Shown here: positions 24,841-33,903 of the stretch, one piece after another
How the letters are laid out: each line of letters starts with the position of its first letter
Numbering within the stretch: the stretch's first letter is position 1
From: DASQZT01 sp963728965
Lineage (GTDB): Bacteria > Acidobacteriota > Terriglobia > Bryobacterales > Bryobacteraceae
Reading direction: 5' to 3'
DNA length: 64,000 nt
Assembly (NCBI GenBank): GCA_963728965.1
Contig: CAVSMH010000008.1
Span: 124,001 to 188,000 of the forward strand
Position numbers and translations under genes: made by a program
The notes under the pieces: generated by a model
What the model was told of the DNA's origin: nothing
Database searches by the model: none
The model's input: the letters and a program-made list of their open reading frames with translations, nothing else

Positions 24841-25791
24841 ATGTACGTTCGAGTGGGATGCATCCTTCTTGCCCTGGCCTGCGGGCTGTTCGCCGCCGGG
24901 CGGCCGAACCGGAAGGACGAATATGCGCAGGTGAACGGCATCCGGCTGCACTATGTGACCGCCGGCGAAGGGCCGCTCATTATTTTTCTTCACGGCTTTC
25001 CGGAATTCTGGTACGCCTGGAAGAATCAGCTTGCCGAGTTCGGGAAGGATCACCAGGCCGTGGCCCCCGATTTGCGCGGCTATAATCTCTCTGACAAGCC
25101 GCCGGATGTCGCCGCCTATGGGGCGAAATACCTGGTCGGCGATGTCCAGGCCCTGGCGGCGCACTTTGGGCGTAAGAAGTTTGTACTGGTGGGGCACGAT
25201 TGGGGCGGAGCCGTGGCGTGGTTATTTGCGATCGCGCACCCCGAACAGGTGGAGAAGCTCGTTGTCATCAATGCCCCGCATCCCGGTGTCTTCGCTCGGC
25301 TGCTGCGAGACGATCCGGCCCAGCAGAAGGCGAGCCAATACATGCTGATGTTCCGCGGCGACAAGGCGGAAGCCATGCTGTCCGCTAACGGTTACGCCTT
25401 GCTGGTCAACATCGTTCTGGCTCCCGGGCTGAAGAGCGGCGCGTTTACCGAAGCCGACCGCAAGGCATACCTCGACGCGTGGTCGCAGCCGGGCGCACTT
25501 ACCGGCGGATTGAATTACTACCGCGCCGCCCGCATCGGTCCGCCCGACGGTTCTTCCGCCGACCGTTCGGTGGTCAACTTCGCGCCCGGGTCGTCCAATC
25601 TCACCGTCAAGGTTCCGACCCTCGTCATCTGGGGCGAGAAAGATACGGCGCTCCTGGCGCAGAACCTCGACGGGCTCGGATCCTTCGTTCCGCAACTGAC
25701 CATTAAGCGCATCCCCGATGCGACCCACTGGGTCGTCCACGAGAAGCCGGACGAGGTAAACCGATACATCCGCGACTTCATTCGTAAATGA
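24841..25791 (+). CDS. Exported alpha/beta hydrolase, epoxide hydrolase-like
   Basis: The 316-residue protein begins with a signal peptide (MYVRVGCILLALACGLFAAG) and has the alpha/beta-hydrolase order HGFPEFW (51-57, oxyanion), VGHDWGG with nucleophile D120, WGEKDTAL (later acid region) and DATHWVVHEKP with the catalytic His. An Asp nucleophile in GHDWGG with HGFPEFW is typical of epoxide hydrolases and haloalkane dehalogenase relatives. Export from the cytoplasm is unusual for that branch. In-frame sequence continues upstream, but ATG 24841 gives the signal peptide and matches the promoter. It converges on the acyl-CoA synthetase gene with 4 nt between stops. Confidence 0.85.
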   Translation: MYVRVGCILLALACGLFAAGRPNRKDEYAQVNGIRLHYVTAGEGPLIIFLHGFPEFWYAWKNQLAEFGKDHQAVAPDLRGYNLSDKPPDVAAYGAKYLVGDVQALAAHFGRKKFVLVGHDWGGAVAWLFAIAHPEQVEKLVVINAPHPGVFARLLRDDPAQQKASQYMLMFRGDKAEAMLSANGYALLVNIVLAPGLKSGAFTEADRKAYLDAWSQPGALTGGLNYYRAARIGPPDGSSADRSVVNFAPGSSNLTVKVPTLVIWGEKDTALLAQNLDGLGSFVPQLTIKRIPDATHWVVHEKPDEVNRYIRDFIRK

Positions 25792-25795
25792 CGGG

Positions 25796-27385
25796 CTACC
25801 CGTGCACCCGCCGGACTTCGCCAGCCCAGAACGTCTCACGCAGCGCGCGTTTCAGGATCTTGCCGGTGCCGGTCTTGGGCAGCGGATCGCTGGCGAATTC
25901 GATTACGCGAGGGAGTTTGAATGCCGCGATGCGCGTCCCCAGAAACGCCTTCAGCTGCGCTTCGTCCAGCGCATGGCCCGGTTTCAACACCACGATGGCC
26001 ACCGGCACCTCGCCCCATTTCTCGTCGGGCGCCGCCACCACCGCGCACTCCAGCACCGACGGGTGCGCCGAAATGGCTTTCTCCACCTCGATGGAGGAAA
26101 TGTTCTCGCCGCCGCTGATGATGATGTCCTTCTTGCGGTCCACGATATGGATGTAGTTCTCCGCGTCCCATACCGCCATATCGCCGGTGTGCAGCCAGCC
26201 GTCGGTCATCACCGCGCGTGTCGCCTCAGGTTCTTTGAAATACCCGTCCATCACGTTGTCGCCGCGAATCACCACCTCGCCGATGGCCTCCATGTCCCGC
26301 GCCACGTCTTGCATTTGAAGATCCACCACGCGAATCTCGCACCCCGGCAGCGGCCAGCCGGCCATCGCCTGGTGGCGTATGCGGTCGTCTTCGTCGGCGT
26401 AGCGGACCGTCCCCTTGTTGCGCGCTGAGGTCGCCACCGGGCAGGTCTCGGTGAGCCCGTACCCCGCCATCACCTTGCAGTGGAACGCCGCTTCCATTCG
26501 GGCAATCAGCTCGGGTGACGAGGCCGCGCCGCCCAGGTGAATCTCCTTCATACTCGCGGTATCGAACTTGCCGAGTTCCGGACAGTTCAACAACGCGTTG
26601 GCCATGGTCGGCACCAGCGACATGGCCGTAGCCGCCTCCTCCTGGATGATGCGCAACACCTGCTCGGGATCGAACCGCCGCACCATCACCTGCTTGAGGC
26701 CGTTCATCACCGCCGTCTGCGGCCGTCCCCAACCGTTGGCGTGAAACAGCGGGATGGTGTGCAGTTCCACTGCGGTATCATCGTGGTTCAGCGTGCCCGC
26801 TACCGCGAGTGCATGCAGGTACAGGGTGCGGTGGGAGAGCATCACTCCTTTAGGCGTTCCGGTGCTGCCACTGGTGTAAAACAGCTCCGCGATTTCGTCC
26901 TCGTCGAACCCAAACAGGTCGGGGCGGTTGATGCGGCCGCGAGTGAGCAAGTCGTCGTAAGTGAAATCCGCCTGCGACATCGCGCCTTCGATCGCCACCC
27001 AGCGCCCGATACTGGGGCAGGTCTGCCGCAATTGCTCGACATACGGCGCGAAATCCAGTTCGAACACCAGCATCCGCGCTTCGGCGTGGTTCAGAATCGC
27101 GCTCAGCTCGGGCACCGAGAGGCGCACATTCAGAGGCATCACGATGGCGCGGATCAGCGGGGCGGCGTAGTAGCCCTCCAGGAGTTGATTGTTGTTGAAG
27201 CTCAGAAACGCTACGCGGTCGCCGGGCCCGATCCCCTCCGCCAGAAGGCCCGCGGCCAGCCGTTCGCAACGCTCGCCAAACTCGGCGTACGTATAGCGGA
27301 GCGCTCCGGAAACGACTCCCACCTTGCTGCCGTACAGATCCACGCCTCGATAAAGGCAGCGGATCGGAGTGAGCGGTACTCTCAT
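25796..27385 (-). CDS. Acyl-CoA synthetase (AMP-forming)
   Basis: The 529-residue enzyme has the full adenylate-forming set: P-loop YTSGSTGTPKGVML, motif MAGYGLTETCPV, GWLHTGDMAVWD, DRKKDIIISGGENISS, and the C-terminal lysine in PLPKTGTGKILKRALRE. It resembles medium/long-chain fatty acid or aromatic acid CoA ligases, making acyl-CoA from acid, ATP and CoA in the cytoplasm. GGGAG precedes ATG 27385 by about 9 nt. It is the last gene of a minus-strand run with a FadJ-like fusion and a collapsed acyl-CoA dehydrogenase gene, which supports a role in fatty-acid activation for beta-oxidation. Confidence 0.9.
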   Translation of the reverse strand: MRVPLTPIRCLYRGVDLYGSKVGVVSGALRYTYAEFGERCERLAAGLLAEGIGPGDRVAFLSFNNNQLLEGYYAAPLIRAIVMPLNVRLSVPELSAILNHAEARMLVFELDFAPYVEQLRQTCPSIGRWVAIEGAMSQADFTYDDLLTRGRINRPDLFGFDEDEIAELFYTSGSTGTPKGVMLSHRTLYLHALAVAGTLNHDDTAVELHTIPLFHANGWGRPQTAVMNGLKQVMVRRFDPEQVLRIIQEEAATAMSLVPTMANALLNCPELGKFDTASMKEIHLGGAASSPELIARMEAAFHCKVMAGYGLTETCPVATSARNKGTVRYADEDDRIRHQAMAGWPLPGCEIRVVDLQMQDVARDMEAIGEVVIRGDNVMDGYFKEPEATRAVMTDGWLHTGDMAVWDAENYIHIVDRKKDIIISGGENISSIEVEKAISAHPSVLECAVVAAPDEKWGEVPVAIVVLKPGHALDEAQLKAFLGTRIAAFKLPRVIEFASDPLPKTGTGKILKRALRETFWAGEVRRVHG

Positions 27386-27398
27386 AAAGGTTCTCCCG

Positions 27399-27768
27399 TC
27401 AGATGATGTAGCGTTCCGTCTCGAGCAGCCGCCTCGCGATCCTTCTCCGCAGCGCCATTGCGTTCACCGGATCGTAGGCCGCCAGCCGGCGCAACTCGGC
27501 CAGCTTCGATCCGTCGTCCGCGAACGCGCCAATCACGTTTCGGGCGGCGATCTCGATTTTGACCCAACGCCTTCTCCACCGGCACCGGCACGTTGTCGAA
27601 ATACAACGCCGTCGTGGAGCTCCCCTTGATGCCCACCTTGCGTTCCTCGGCGCCGCTCTTCCCGCCGAAGCCGCGGTCCTCGGCGGTGAAGATGTCGGCG
27701 GGCGCGCGCTCTTCAATCAGAAACCCGCCGACCGCGGCAGCCGCATGCGAAGTGGTGGATGTCGCCAC
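27399..27768 (-). pseudogene. Acyl-CoA dehydrogenase (fadE-type) deletion remnant
   Basis: Three recognisable parts of an acyl-CoA dehydrogenase of normally about 600 residues are joined in about 370 nt. The true N terminus (GTG 27768) reads GGFLIEERAPADIFTAED. It runs directly into the mid-domain GAEERKVGIKGSSTTALYF and DNVPVPVEKALG. After a frame change near 27560 it continues as the C-terminal end VKIEIAARNVIGAFADDG to ALRRRIARRLLETERYII and stops at 27399. The flavin and catalytic regions between these parts are gone, so at least two internal deletions occurred. The borders with both neighbours remain tight (2 nt and 13 nt), as expected for an operon that lost the inside of one gene. Confidence 0.85.
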
Positions 27769-27770
27769 GG

Positions 27771-29894
27771 CTACGCTCCCGCCGCAATTTCCTGCTGGTC
27801 CAGGCTGGCGAAGGTCATGTTGTCATCCGCCAGGCGCCGGAGGAGCGGCGCCGGCACCCAGAGATCCGGGCCATGCTGCTCCCGAAAATCCTCGATCCGC
27901 GCAACTACCGTTTTCAGTCCGACCGTATCCGCATAAAACATCGGACCGCCGCGCCACGGCGGAAATCCGTACCCGTTAAGGTACACAATATCGATGTCGC
28001 TCGCGCGCAGCGCCACGCCTTCGCCAAGCAGGTGCGCGCCTTCGTTGACGAGGGCGAAAATGGCGCGCGCGACGATCTCATCCGGCGTGATCTGGCGCCG
28101 CGCAATGCCCGCCTCGCGCGCCGCCTTCTCGATCACCGAGGCGGTCTCGGCACTGGGCGATGCCTGCCGGTGCTCATCGTATTGCGACCATCCGCGGCCG
28201 GTCTTCTGACCGAAGTGGCCCATTTCGCAAAGCCGGTCCGCCACCAGGGGCTGCCGCACGCCTGTCTTCTCCAGGTATCGGAATTCCTTCCTCACCCGCC
28301 AACCCACGTCGAGTCCGGCCAGGTCGCTCATGGCCAGCGGTCCCATGGCCATTCCGAAATCGTACAGCGCCTGGTTCACCTCCTCGACCGTCGCACCCTC
28401 CTCCACCAGGAACTGCGCCTCGCGCAGATACGGAGTCAACATGCGGTTGCCGATAAACCCGCGCGAATTCCCGGCCAGCACGCCCACCTTGCCCAGCCGT
28501 TTGGCCAGCGCCATCGAGGTGGCCACCACTTCCCTGCAAGTGGCTTTGCCGCGCACGATCTCGAGCAGCCGCATCACGTTCGCCGGGCTGAAGTAGTGGT
28601 GCCCCACCACCATCTCCGGCCGTCGCGTCACCGAGCCGATCTCGTCGATATCCAGGTAGGACGTGTTGGAAGCCAGAATGGAGCCCGGCTTGGCGATGGA
28701 GTCGATCTCGGCGAACACCTGCTTCTTCAGCGCCATGCCCTCGAACACCGCTTCTGCGACGATGTCCGCCTGGTCGAAGCCGTCGTAGGTGAGCTGCGGA
28801 GTGATGCGCGCCAATCGTTCCTCCATGGCGGCCTGCGACAGCTTGCCTTTTTTCACGCTGGCGGCATAATTCTTGCGAATGGTCGTCATGCCGCGGTCGA
28901 GCGCCTGCCGGTCGGCGTCTTTGACAATCACCGGAATGCCCGCATTGGCGTAGTTCATGGTGATGCCGCCGCCCATAGTGCCCGCGCCTATCACGGCCGC
29001 GCGGCGGATTTCGAAGACCGGAGTGCTCTTCGGCACGTCGGGAATCTTCGCCACCGCACGCTCCGCGAAGAAAGCGTGGATCAGCGACCGCGATTGCGTG
29101 GAATGCAGGCACTCGTCGAAAAGCTCGGCCTCGCGGGCGCATCCCTCCTCGAAAGAAACTCGCGTCGCAGCCTCCACGGCGTAGATCGCGGCTGCCGGGG
29201 CGGTCTGACGCCGCCGGCTCTTGCGTGCCAGTTCGCGCGCGCGCTCGAAGATCGCCGGATCGGCGCCGCGGACTTTTTGGTTGCGCTCGCGCGTCTTCGG
29301 CCGGGGCTGGCCCGCCACTTCCCGGCCGAAAGCCACCGCTCCCATCAGCAGGTCGCCCTCGACGATCCGGTCGATGACGCCCAGCGCGTACGCCTCGCCC
29401 GCGGCAATGGGCTCGCCAAATGCGCACATCTCCACCGCCTTCGCCACTCCGGCAAGGCGCGGCAGACGTTGCGTGCCTCCGGCCCCCGGAATGATCCCGA
29501 GCTTCACTTCGGGCTGCCCGATCTGCGCCGATGCCACGGCCACCCGATAGTGTCCCGCCATGGCTACTTCCAGCCCTCCACCCAGAGCCGTGCCGTGGAT
29601 CGCCATGATCACCGGCTTCGCGCAGTCTTCGATCTCAGCAAGCGCTGGCAGCAGGTTCCGCCGGGTCTTCTCCCCGCTCACCACTTTGCCGAACTCGCGG
29701 ATATCGGCGCCCGCGATGAACGTGCGCCCGGAGCCGATCACCACGATCGCCGCGACCGCCGGATTGTTCGCCGCTTCCTCCAGCGCCGAGCGGATACCCT
29801 CGGGCACTCCCGGGCTAAGCGCGTTCACCGGCGGATTCACGATGGTGACTACCGCGATATCGCCCTCTCTGGACAGTTCGACGAGTTGGCTCAT
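27771..29894 (-). CDS. Enoyl-CoA hydratase / 3-hydroxyacyl-CoA dehydrogenase fusion (FadJ/FadB-like)
   Basis: The 707-residue protein has an N-terminal crotonase domain (about 1-190: IGSGRTFIAGADIREFG, GTALGGGLEVAMAG, GIIPGAGGTQRLPRL) and a C-terminal 3-hydroxyacyl-CoA dehydrogenase with Rossmann motif AAVIGAGTMGGGI, VGHHYFSPANVMRLLE, GNSRGFIGNRM and the late YLNGYGFPPWRGGPM. It catalyses hydration and oxidation, steps two and three of beta-oxidation. A TTG nine bases upstream is possible, but ATG 29894 is preferred. The promoter has TTGACA and TAGACT 18 nt apart. The acyl-CoA dehydrogenase that should follow is a remnant; the thiolase is divergent. Confidence 0.92.
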   Translation of the reverse strand: MSQLVELSREGDIAVVTIVNPPVNALSPGVPEGIRSALEEAANNPAVAAIVVIGSGRTFIAGADIREFGKVVSGEKTRRNLLPALAEIEDCAKPVIMAIHGTALGGGLEVAMAGHYRVAVASAQIGQPEVKLGIIPGAGGTQRLPRLAGVAKAVEMCAFGEPIAAGEAYALGVIDRIVEGDLLMGAVAFGREVAGQPRPKTRERNQKVRGADPAIFERARELARKSRRRQTAPAAAIYAVEAATRVSFEEGCAREAELFDECLHSTQSRSLIHAFFAERAVAKIPDVPKSTPVFEIRRAAVIGAGTMGGGITMNYANAGIPVIVKDADRQALDRGMTTIRKNYAASVKKGKLSQAAMEERLARITPQLTYDGFDQADIVAEAVFEGMALKKQVFAEIDSIAKPGSILASNTSYLDIDEIGSVTRRPEMVVGHHYFSPANVMRLLEIVRGKATCREVVATSMALAKRLGKVGVLAGNSRGFIGNRMLTPYLREAQFLVEEGATVEEVNQALYDFGMAMGPLAMSDLAGLDVGWRVRKEFRYLEKTGVRQPLVADRLCEMGHFGQKTGRGWSQYDEHRQASPSAETASVIEKAAREAGIARRQITPDEIVARAIFALVNEGAHLLGEGVALRASDIDIVYLNGYGFPPWRGGPMFYADTVGLKTVVARIEDFREQHGPDLWVPAPLLRRLADDNMTFASLDQQEIAAGA

Positions 29895-29904
29895 AATTGC
29901 CAAG

Positions 29905-29934
29905 AGTCTATCGGCACGAAGGTAAACGTGTCAA
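29905..29934 (-). promoter_or_regulatory. Sigma-70-type promoter of the fatty-acid oxidation operon
   Basis: On the minus strand, TTGACA (29934 down to 29929), 18-nt spacer, TAGACT (29910 down to 29905), then 10 nt to the ATG at 29894. The predicted leader is about 4 nt. Confidence 0.65.
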
Positions 29935-29978
29935 TGCTCGCCGCAACGCCTGTCGGCGGCCCTGGGAAGTGCCTGCGG

Positions 29979-29984
29979 TATACT
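29979..29984 (+). promoter_or_regulatory. Candidate -10 for thiolase gene
   Basis: TATACT ends 9 nt before the ATG at 29994; no ribosome site and no good -35. It faces away from the fadJ-like promoter 45 nt to the left. Confidence 0.45.
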
Positions 29985-29993
29985 GTTCGAGCA

Positions 29994-31184
29994 ATGCGGG
30001 AAGCTGTCGTCGTCGCAAGTTCGCGCACCGGCCTCGCCAAATCGTATCGCGGCTCGCTCAACATGACGCGGCCGGAAGACCTGGCGGCTCACGCCATCCG
30101 GGATGTCCTCGAAAAAACTTCCCGGCTCGATGCCGCCGAAGTGGAGGACGTGATCCTCGGCTGTGCGCAACCGCACGGCCCGCAGGGGCAGAACATCGCA
30201 CGGACCTCCGCCCTCCTGGCCGGCCTACCCACTTCGGTTGCCGCCACCACCGTGAACCGCTTCTGTTCGTCGGGCCTTCAGGCCATCGCCATGGCGGCGC
30301 ACCAGGTCGTCCAGGAAGGCGCCGAAGCGGCCATCGGCGGAGGCGTCGAGAGCATCACGCTCGTGCGCCGCGAGAGCGACCCCCATCCCACGCTCCAGGA
30401 ACGCCTCCCTGGCCTGTACATGGTGATGGGCAACACGGCCGAAGTAGTGGCCCGCCGCTACAACATCAGCCGCGAGGCGCAGGACGAGTATTCACTCGTC
30501 AGCCAGCAGCGCACCGCGCGCGCGCAGCAGGAGGGATTCTTCGCTGACGAGATCGCGCCGATGAAAGTGACCATGGCGGTGCTCGACCGGAAAACCGGCG
30601 AGCGGATCGGCACTAAAGAAGTCTGCTGCGACCGTGACGAATGCAATCGTCCGGACACCTCACGCGAAGCACTGCTGGCCCTCAAGCCCCATTTCGATCC
30701 CGACAGCGGCGCGGGGTCGGTGACGGCCGGCAACTCCTCGCAGCTTTCCGACGGCGCTTCGGCGACCCTGCTGATGTCGCGCGCGCGTGCCGACCGGCTC
30801 GGTATCCCCTACAAGCTGATCTTCCGCGGTTTCGCCGTCGCCGGCTGCGAGCCGGATGAAATGGGCATCGGGCCGGTCTTCGCCGTACCGAAACTCCTGA
30901 AGCGTCACGGTCTCACCATGGATCAGGTGGACCTATGGGAACTCAACGAAGCCTTCGCGGTGCAGGTGGTCTACTGCCGCGACCGCCTCGGCATCCCCAT
31001 GGAGAAGCTCAACGTCAACGGCGGCTCGATCGCCATCGGCCACCCGTTCGGCATGACCGGCTCCCGAATGACCGGCACGCTGGCCAGCGAGATGGCGCGC
31101 CGTCCGCAATCGCGCTACGGGGTGGTGACCATGTGCATCGGCGGAGGCCAGGGTGCGGCGGGGCTGTTCGAGGCGGTGCACTGA
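29994..31184 (+). CDS. Acetyl-CoA C-acyltransferase (thiolase)
   Basis: The 396-residue enzyme has the thiolase catalytic set: nucleophile C91 in VNRFCSSGLQAIA, H350 in SIAIGHPFGMTGSR and C381 in VTMCIGGGQGAAG. Further marks are GGGVESIT and LWELNEAFAVQ. It cleaves 3-ketoacyl-CoA in the last step of beta-oxidation. The open frame extends more than 2 kb upstream, but ATG 29994 begins the conserved REAVVVASSRTG and lies 9 nt after TATACT. It is divergent from the FadJ-like gene and 3 nt upstream of a histidine-phosphatase gene. Confidence 0.92.
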   Translation: MREAVVVASSRTGLAKSYRGSLNMTRPEDLAAHAIRDVLEKTSRLDAAEVEDVILGCAQPHGPQGQNIARTSALLAGLPTSVAATTVNRFCSSGLQAIAMAAHQVVQEGAEAAIGGGVESITLVRRESDPHPTLQERLPGLYMVMGNTAEVVARRYNISREAQDEYSLVSQQRTARAQQEGFFADEIAPMKVTMAVLDRKTGERIGTKEVCCDRDECNRPDTSREALLALKPHFDPDSGAGSVTAGNSSQLSDGASATLLMSRARADRLGIPYKLIFRGFAVAGCEPDEMGIGPVFAVPKLLKRHGLTMDQVDLWELNEAFAVQVVYCRDRLGIPMEKLNVNGGSIAIGHPFGMTGSRMTGTLASEMARRPQSRYGVVTMCIGGGQGAAGLFEAVH

Positions 31185-31187
31185 AGC

Positions 31188-31889
31188 GTGAGCACCTTAA
31201 CGCTGGTGAGGCACGGCCAAGCCCGTTCCTTCGAACCCGACCACGTTCTGACGGCGACCGGCGAAGCCCAGGCTTATGAGCTGGCGCAGTACTGGCTTCG
31301 CCATCGCGTGCGATTCGACGAAGTCTGCACCGGATCGCTGGCGCGCCAGGCCGGCACCGAACGGGTGGTGGCGGACTGCTTCCGCGATGCTGGCGAGCCC
31401 TGGCCCGCGGCGGTCCGCGACCACTCGTGGAACGAATACGATGCCACCGGTGTGCTGGGACAACTGGTGCCGCACGACCCGATGCTGGGCGCTTTGGCCG
31501 CGGAATACGAATCCGCGCGCGGCGGACCGGAAGAGAATCGCCGATTTCAACGCATGCTCGAAGCCGCCATGCTGCGCTGGCTCGAGGGCCGCATCGAAAG
31601 CCGCCATGTGGAACTGTGGCCCGCTTTCCGCGATCGCGTCACCGCTGCCATCGAACGGCTGCGCAGCGGCCCGCCCGGGCGTCGCATCGCCGTATTCACC
31701 TCGGGCGGCCCCATCGGTTTCGCCACGCACCTGGCCATGCAGGCGCCCGCCAAAGTATTCCTCGATATCAACTGGCGCGTGCGCAATGCGTCGCTGACGC
31801 ACTTCGCATTCGATCGCGATCGCTTCACGCTGGACTCGTTCAACGGCATCCCGCATCTCGCCGATCCCGGCCTGTGGACGTATCGGTAG
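31188..31889 (+). CDS. Histidine phosphatase superfamily protein
   Basis: The 233-residue protein starts at a GTG only 3 nt after the thiolase stop and opens with the phosphoglycerate-mutase-like motif LTLVRHGQARSF, where the His is the phospho-acceptor. The second conserved part is in RRIAVFTSGGPIGFATHLAM; the usual second catalytic His is replaced by a less typical SGG, so phosphatase activity is likely but not certain. It is probably co-transcribed with the thiolase, though a link to lipid metabolism is only inferred. Confidence 0.8.
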   Translation: MSTLTLVRHGQARSFEPDHVLTATGEAQAYELAQYWLRHRVRFDEVCTGSLARQAGTERVVADCFRDAGEPWPAAVRDHSWNEYDATGVLGQLVPHDPMLGALAAEYESARGGPEENRRFQRMLEAAMLRWLEGRIESRHVELWPAFRDRVTAAIERLRSGPPGRRIAVFTSGGPIGFATHLAMQAPAKVFLDINWRVRNASLTHFAFDRDRFTLDSFNGIPHLADPGLWTYR

Positions 31890-31894
31890 GAGCC

Positions 31895-32345
31895 TTACTT
31901 TTGCCCGTCCAGAAACATATAGGTCGCCAGAGCCACACCCACCTCGCGCCGCTTGTCGTCCTTCAACTCTACCCGCCCCACCACAATCGTCGCGCCGGTG
32001 CGCAGCAGGCGGCACCGCGCCAGGACGCGGCCCTCCACCACCGGGCGGAAGCAGTTGATCTTGAGCTCCACCGTGGTAAACGGGCGCCGCGCCGGAAAAT
32101 GATGGTAAGAGCGCAGTGCCTACGGCGGCGTCCGCCAGGCTTGCCGTCACTCCGCCGTGCAGTACCCCCGCGCAGTTCAGCAGTTCCTTGCGAACGCTAC
32201 ACTGAATCGTGACGCCGTCGCGATGCACGCGCACCAGCTCGAACCCCACCAACGCATTGAAGGAGTGCATGTGCAGAAAATCACGGGTTCTCCGTACGTC
32301 CGGTTTCGGGCTCAAGTCTGTTGATCCTAACGTTGCCGAGGCCAA
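31895..32345 (-). pseudogene. PaaI-type hotdog thioesterase, frameshifted
   Basis: The first part reads FNALVGFELVRVHRDGVTIQ and AGVLHGGVTASLADAAVGTA, the hotdog thioesterase signature. Near 32120 the frame breaks. In the next frame it continues correctly as RSYHHFPARRPFTTVELKIN, VVEGRVLARCRLLRTGATIV and EVGVALATYMFLDGQK to a TAA at 31895-31897. One indel separates the two halves, so this is either a recent pseudogene or a sequence error. The start is uncertain (TTG 32345 or an internal ATG near 32270). The family hydrolyses acyl-CoA thioesters, fitting its place beside thiolase and SDR genes. Confidence 0.8.
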
Positions 32346-32351
32346 TCAAAA

Positions 32352-33107
<756 letters not shown>

Positions 33108-33145
33108 CCCGACGTGGCGCCGCTGGCGGCGTCGCACCAGTCCAC

Positions 33146-33167
33146 AAACCGCTGATCTTAGCGGTTT
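33146..33167. terminator. Bidirectional terminator hairpin
   Basis: AAACCGCT (33146-33153), loop GATCTT, AGCGGTTT (33160-33167), a perfect 8-bp stem between the convergent SDR and skp genes. The T-rich end of the stem is followed by CGTTCT on the plus strand. Confidence 0.55.
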
Positions 33168-33239
33168 CGTTCTACAAGTGATTCATTTCAAAAAGTGGAG
33201 GACCCCTTAAACCCGGAACAAGGAGCGGTCGGAGAGGTT

Positions 33240-33899
33240 TTATTGCTTCTTGGCGGGAGAGGGCGCGGGGGGCGGGGCGGTTGTCGTCAGGGGATGGGCC
33301 GCATCGAACTGTTTCACGATTTCGTTGGTGATGTCCAGCGAGGAATCGGCCCACAGGATCGCCGATTGCGGGTTGCTTACGTCTACGACCATGGCCAAGC
33401 CGTTCGCAGTCGCGTACTTGCCAATGATCTCCATCATCTTCTGCCCCAGGTCTGCCATGATCTTGCTTTCTTCTTCACGCACCTCGGCGTCGTAATCTTC
33501 GCTGTCGCGCTTGAGCGAGGTGGCGTTGGCGTCGATATCGCGGGTCAGCTTCTCCCGGGCTGCCACACTCATCGTGGCCGCGCCAGAACGCATCTGTTGT
33601 TGTAGGGCTGCAATCTGCGATTGGCGCTTTTCCAGGGCCTCCCGCCGAGGCGTGAATTTGGCCTGAAGATCGTCCGCCGCATTGCGGCCCTGCTTGCTGC
33701 TGGCAATCGCACTCTGGATGTGAATGGTGGCGATCTTCACGGGAGCGAGGGGAGGCGGAGCAGACGGAGCCGGGGTTTGCGCCAGCGCTGACAGCGCGCC
33801 GGCCAGGAGCACGCATACCAGCGGCAAAAAGCGCCGGGACGAATCCCGGCGCGGCAGACACGAGCGTCGGCGCCACAAGGTGGACGGGCGAGAAGGCAT
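33240..33899 (-). CDS. OmpH/Skp-family periplasmic chaperone, second copy
   Basis: The 219-residue protein has a long basic N terminus and a signal peptide (RFLPLVCVLLAGALSALAQ), a short beta part (VKIATIHIQSAIASSKQGRN), a long coiled-coil arm (about 80-160) and a Pro/Ala tail. The segment YATANGLAMVVDVSNPQSAI with LWADSSLDIT closes the Skp core. Skp trimers hold unfolded outer membrane proteins on their way to BamA. It lies 4 nt downstream of its paralogue and both follow bamA, so this is a dedicated outer-membrane-protein assembly operon. Confidence 0.82.
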   Translation of the reverse strand: MPSRPSTLWRRRSCLPRRDSSRRFLPLVCVLLAGALSALAQTPAPSAPPPLAPVKIATIHIQSAIASSKQGRNAADDLQAKFTPRREALEKRQSQIAALQQQMRSGAATMSVAAREKLTRDIDANATSLKRDSEDYDAEVREEESKIMADLGQKMMEIIGKYATANGLAMVVDVSNPQSAILWADSSLDITNEIVKQFDAAHPLTTTAPPPAPSPAKKQ

Positions 33900-33903
33900 T
33901 CCG

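Noticed and set aside
27759..29993. More than 2 kb of open frame upstream of the thiolase start
   Set aside because: It is antisense to the clear FadJ-like fusion and its translation has no domain; the thiolase begins at ATG 29994.
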